Virus record (IMG/VR): IMGVR_UViG_3300010160_000062
Location: 1 to 51,675 of that record
Length of the DNA stretch: 51,675 bases
From: a virus
Strand: one strand, 5' to 3'
In this document: positions 50,832-51,675 of the stretch, piece by piece
Numbering within the stretch: the stretch's first letter is position 1
Layout of the letters: each line of letters starts with the position of its first letter
The notes under the pieces: model-generated
Told to the model about the DNA's origin: nothing
The model's input: the letters and a program-made list of their open reading frames with translations, nothing else
Database searches by the model: none
Program-made: the position numbers and the translations under genes

Positions 50832-50859
50832 TGACTTTAATAAGTGCGTAGTTTATAAT
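50831..50859 (+). promoter_or_regulatory. sigma70-type promoter for the late sigma factor gene
   Basis: TTGACT (50831-50836) and TATAAT (50854-50859) are separated by 17 bp. The start would be near 50866, leaving a leader of about 15 nt with GGAGA (50869-50873) as ribosome site. The host polymerase can therefore make the phage sigma factor before late genes are on. Confidence 0.82.
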
Positions 50860-50880
50860 ATAACATCCGGAGAATGATTA

Positions 50881-51675
50881 ATGACATTAATACCAAGAGC
50901 ACCCAAGGTTAATTACCTAAACAACAAAGACATGTTGTTAGAAATACACAGAAGCAAGACATCATATTGCAGTTTTATCAAACCCGAATATCATCAATAC
51001 GATTTAATTGTACCAAGTACTGATAAAATTAATATTCGAACTGTTGCAGAAGCCAAGCGCAATCAGGCCAAACGGCAAGGGGATGCTGAATACCAGCGCA
51101 GAAAAGCCGCTGGAGAAAAAGTTAAACAAGCAGACTGCGAAGTAGACTACAAGAAAATAGCCAAAACCGACATAGTGTTTAGGGTAATGTCTTATGATCA
51201 TATTCCGTTAAACGGCATTAGGAAAAAGAATCCTAAAACACTTGCTGACCACCGAGACAAAGTAAATTTTCCTCCGTTTCAGCATTGGAAGTTTGACGAA
51301 GAAGGCACATTAGTGTGTGTTGGAAAAAGTCATTGGAAGGGAGATTTAGACACAGGACACTTTGATAAGGATGCGGGCCAAATTACTCCAACTTTAGCAC
51401 GAATGATGTTAAAATTATGTGAGAGGTATGCTACTCGCGGCAACGTTCGTGGCTACACATACAATGACGAAATGAAAGGTCAGGCTATTTTGCAACTAAC
51501 ACAGATTGGATTACAATTTGACGAAAGCAAATCGGACAATCCGTTTGCCTATTTTACTGCGGCTGTTACCAACAGCTTTGTTCGTGTTATTAATATTGAA
51601 AAACGTAATCAAAATATACGAGATGACATTTTAGAAATTAACGGCATGAATCCTAGTTACAGTAGAACTGGGGCA
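50881..51675 (+). CDS. 55: late transcription sigma factor gp55-like, 5' part (cut by window end)
   Basis: Open for 265 codons up to the window end. The N-terminus NYLNNKDMLLEIHRSK parallels T4 gp55 (YNYVNNKELLQAIIDWK). From about residue 168 it continues like gp55: ITPTLARMMLKLCERYATRG, YTYNDEMKGQAILQLTQIGL, QFDESKSDNPFAYFTAAVTN, SFVRVINIEKRNQNIRDDIL. This is a reduced sigma70 region 2, with the aromatic FAYFTA helix that in T4 recognises the late -10 element TATAAATA. Between these parts lie about 130 residues not found in T4 gp55 (185 aa in all), with a charged helical piece (EAKRNQAKRQGDAEYQRRKA) and a Trp/His-rich piece (PPFQHWKFDEEG, then GKSHWKGDLDTGHF). The start has a clear GGAGA site and a host-type promoter. 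Confidence 0.85.
   Translation, partial: MTLIPRAPKVNYLNNKDMLLEIHRSKTSYCSFIKPEYHQYDLIVPSTDKINIRTVAEAKRNQAKRQGDAEYQRRKAAGEKVKQADCEVDYKKIAKTDIVFRVMSYDHIPLNGIRKKNPKTLADHRDKVNFPPFQHWKFDEEGTLVCVGKSHWKGDLDTGHFDKDAGQITPTLARMMLKLCERYATRGNVRGYTYNDEMKGQAILQLTQIGLQFDESKSDNPFAYFTAAVTNSFVRVINIEKRNQNIRDDILEINGMNPSYSRTGA

Noticed and set aside
1-51675. tRNA genes, integrase, transposon or rRNA
   Set aside because: Gaps between genes are all shorter than 100 bp and none shows a cloverleaf or mobile-element hallmark on reading; a dedicated tRNA scan was not possible.

Overview
The window is a contiguous piece of a T4-like myovirus (Caudoviricetes) genome, low in GC by eye, with almost no non-coding DNA and no tRNA, integrase or bacterial gene. 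The evidence is a T4-type baseplate block on the minus strand (gp48/54-like, gp53-like, gp5-like, gp25-like and gp6-like proteins in tandem), a short-tail-fibre protein with a collar domain, a gp55-type late sigma factor, a T4 RNase H-type 5'-3' exonuclease and ThyX. The gp5 homologue without lysozyme domain, the very long wedge protein, FolE/QueE and the MoxR/VWA pair fit the aquatic (cyanophage/pelagiphage-type) branch of T4-like phages better than the enteric branch. There are no photosynthesis genes, and the host cannot be named from this sequence. Its RNA polymerase evidently uses standard -35/-10 promoters, because four near-perfect ones are present.

Layout. (1) 1-9635, plus strand: a tightly overlapping operon of nucleotide and DNA metabolism genes: the C-terminus of folE, queE, a FEN-family exonuclease and many small proteins of unknown role. 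A MoxR-type AAA+ ATPase and a VWA/metallopeptidase protein follow, each behind its own sigma70-type promoter, then further small genes and thyX. (2) 9628-14206, minus strand: a glycosyltransferase island of four GT-A-fold proteins and two unknown proteins, driven by its own perfect sigma70-type promoter at 14227-14255. (3) 14267-26324, minus strand: tail-fibre region with four large fibre proteins sharing one N-terminal domain but with different C-termini, three further structural or unknown proteins, and a peptidase-U32-like TIM-barrel protein. (4) 26380-41595, minus strand: one 5,071-codon gene for a giant modular wedge-locus protein, about 30% of the window. (5) 41588-50799, minus strand: the core baseplate genes. 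(6) 50881 to the end, plus strand: the late sigma factor gene, cut by the window edge.

Regulation can be read directly. Six minus-strand structural genes or operons have a TAAATA element 19-25 nt upstream of the start codon, four of them as AATAAATA, close to the T4 late promoter TATAAATA recognised by gp55. The gp55-like gene itself has a host-type promoter (TTGACT-N17-TATAAT) that abuts the divergent late element of the baseplate operon. The switch from host-sigma to phage-sigma transcription is therefore laid out within about 40 bp.

Most unusual items: the U32-like protein with a cysteine set suggesting an Fe-S cluster inside the tail-fibre locus; the giant wedge protein with beta-propeller-like, CBM5/12-like and nine G-x-G-Y repeat modules; a roughly 130-residue insertion in gp55; a QueE with a 39-residue insertion in its radical-SAM cysteine motif; and a perfect 8-bp hairpin with a TTCG loop that spans the spacer of a sigma70-type promoter.
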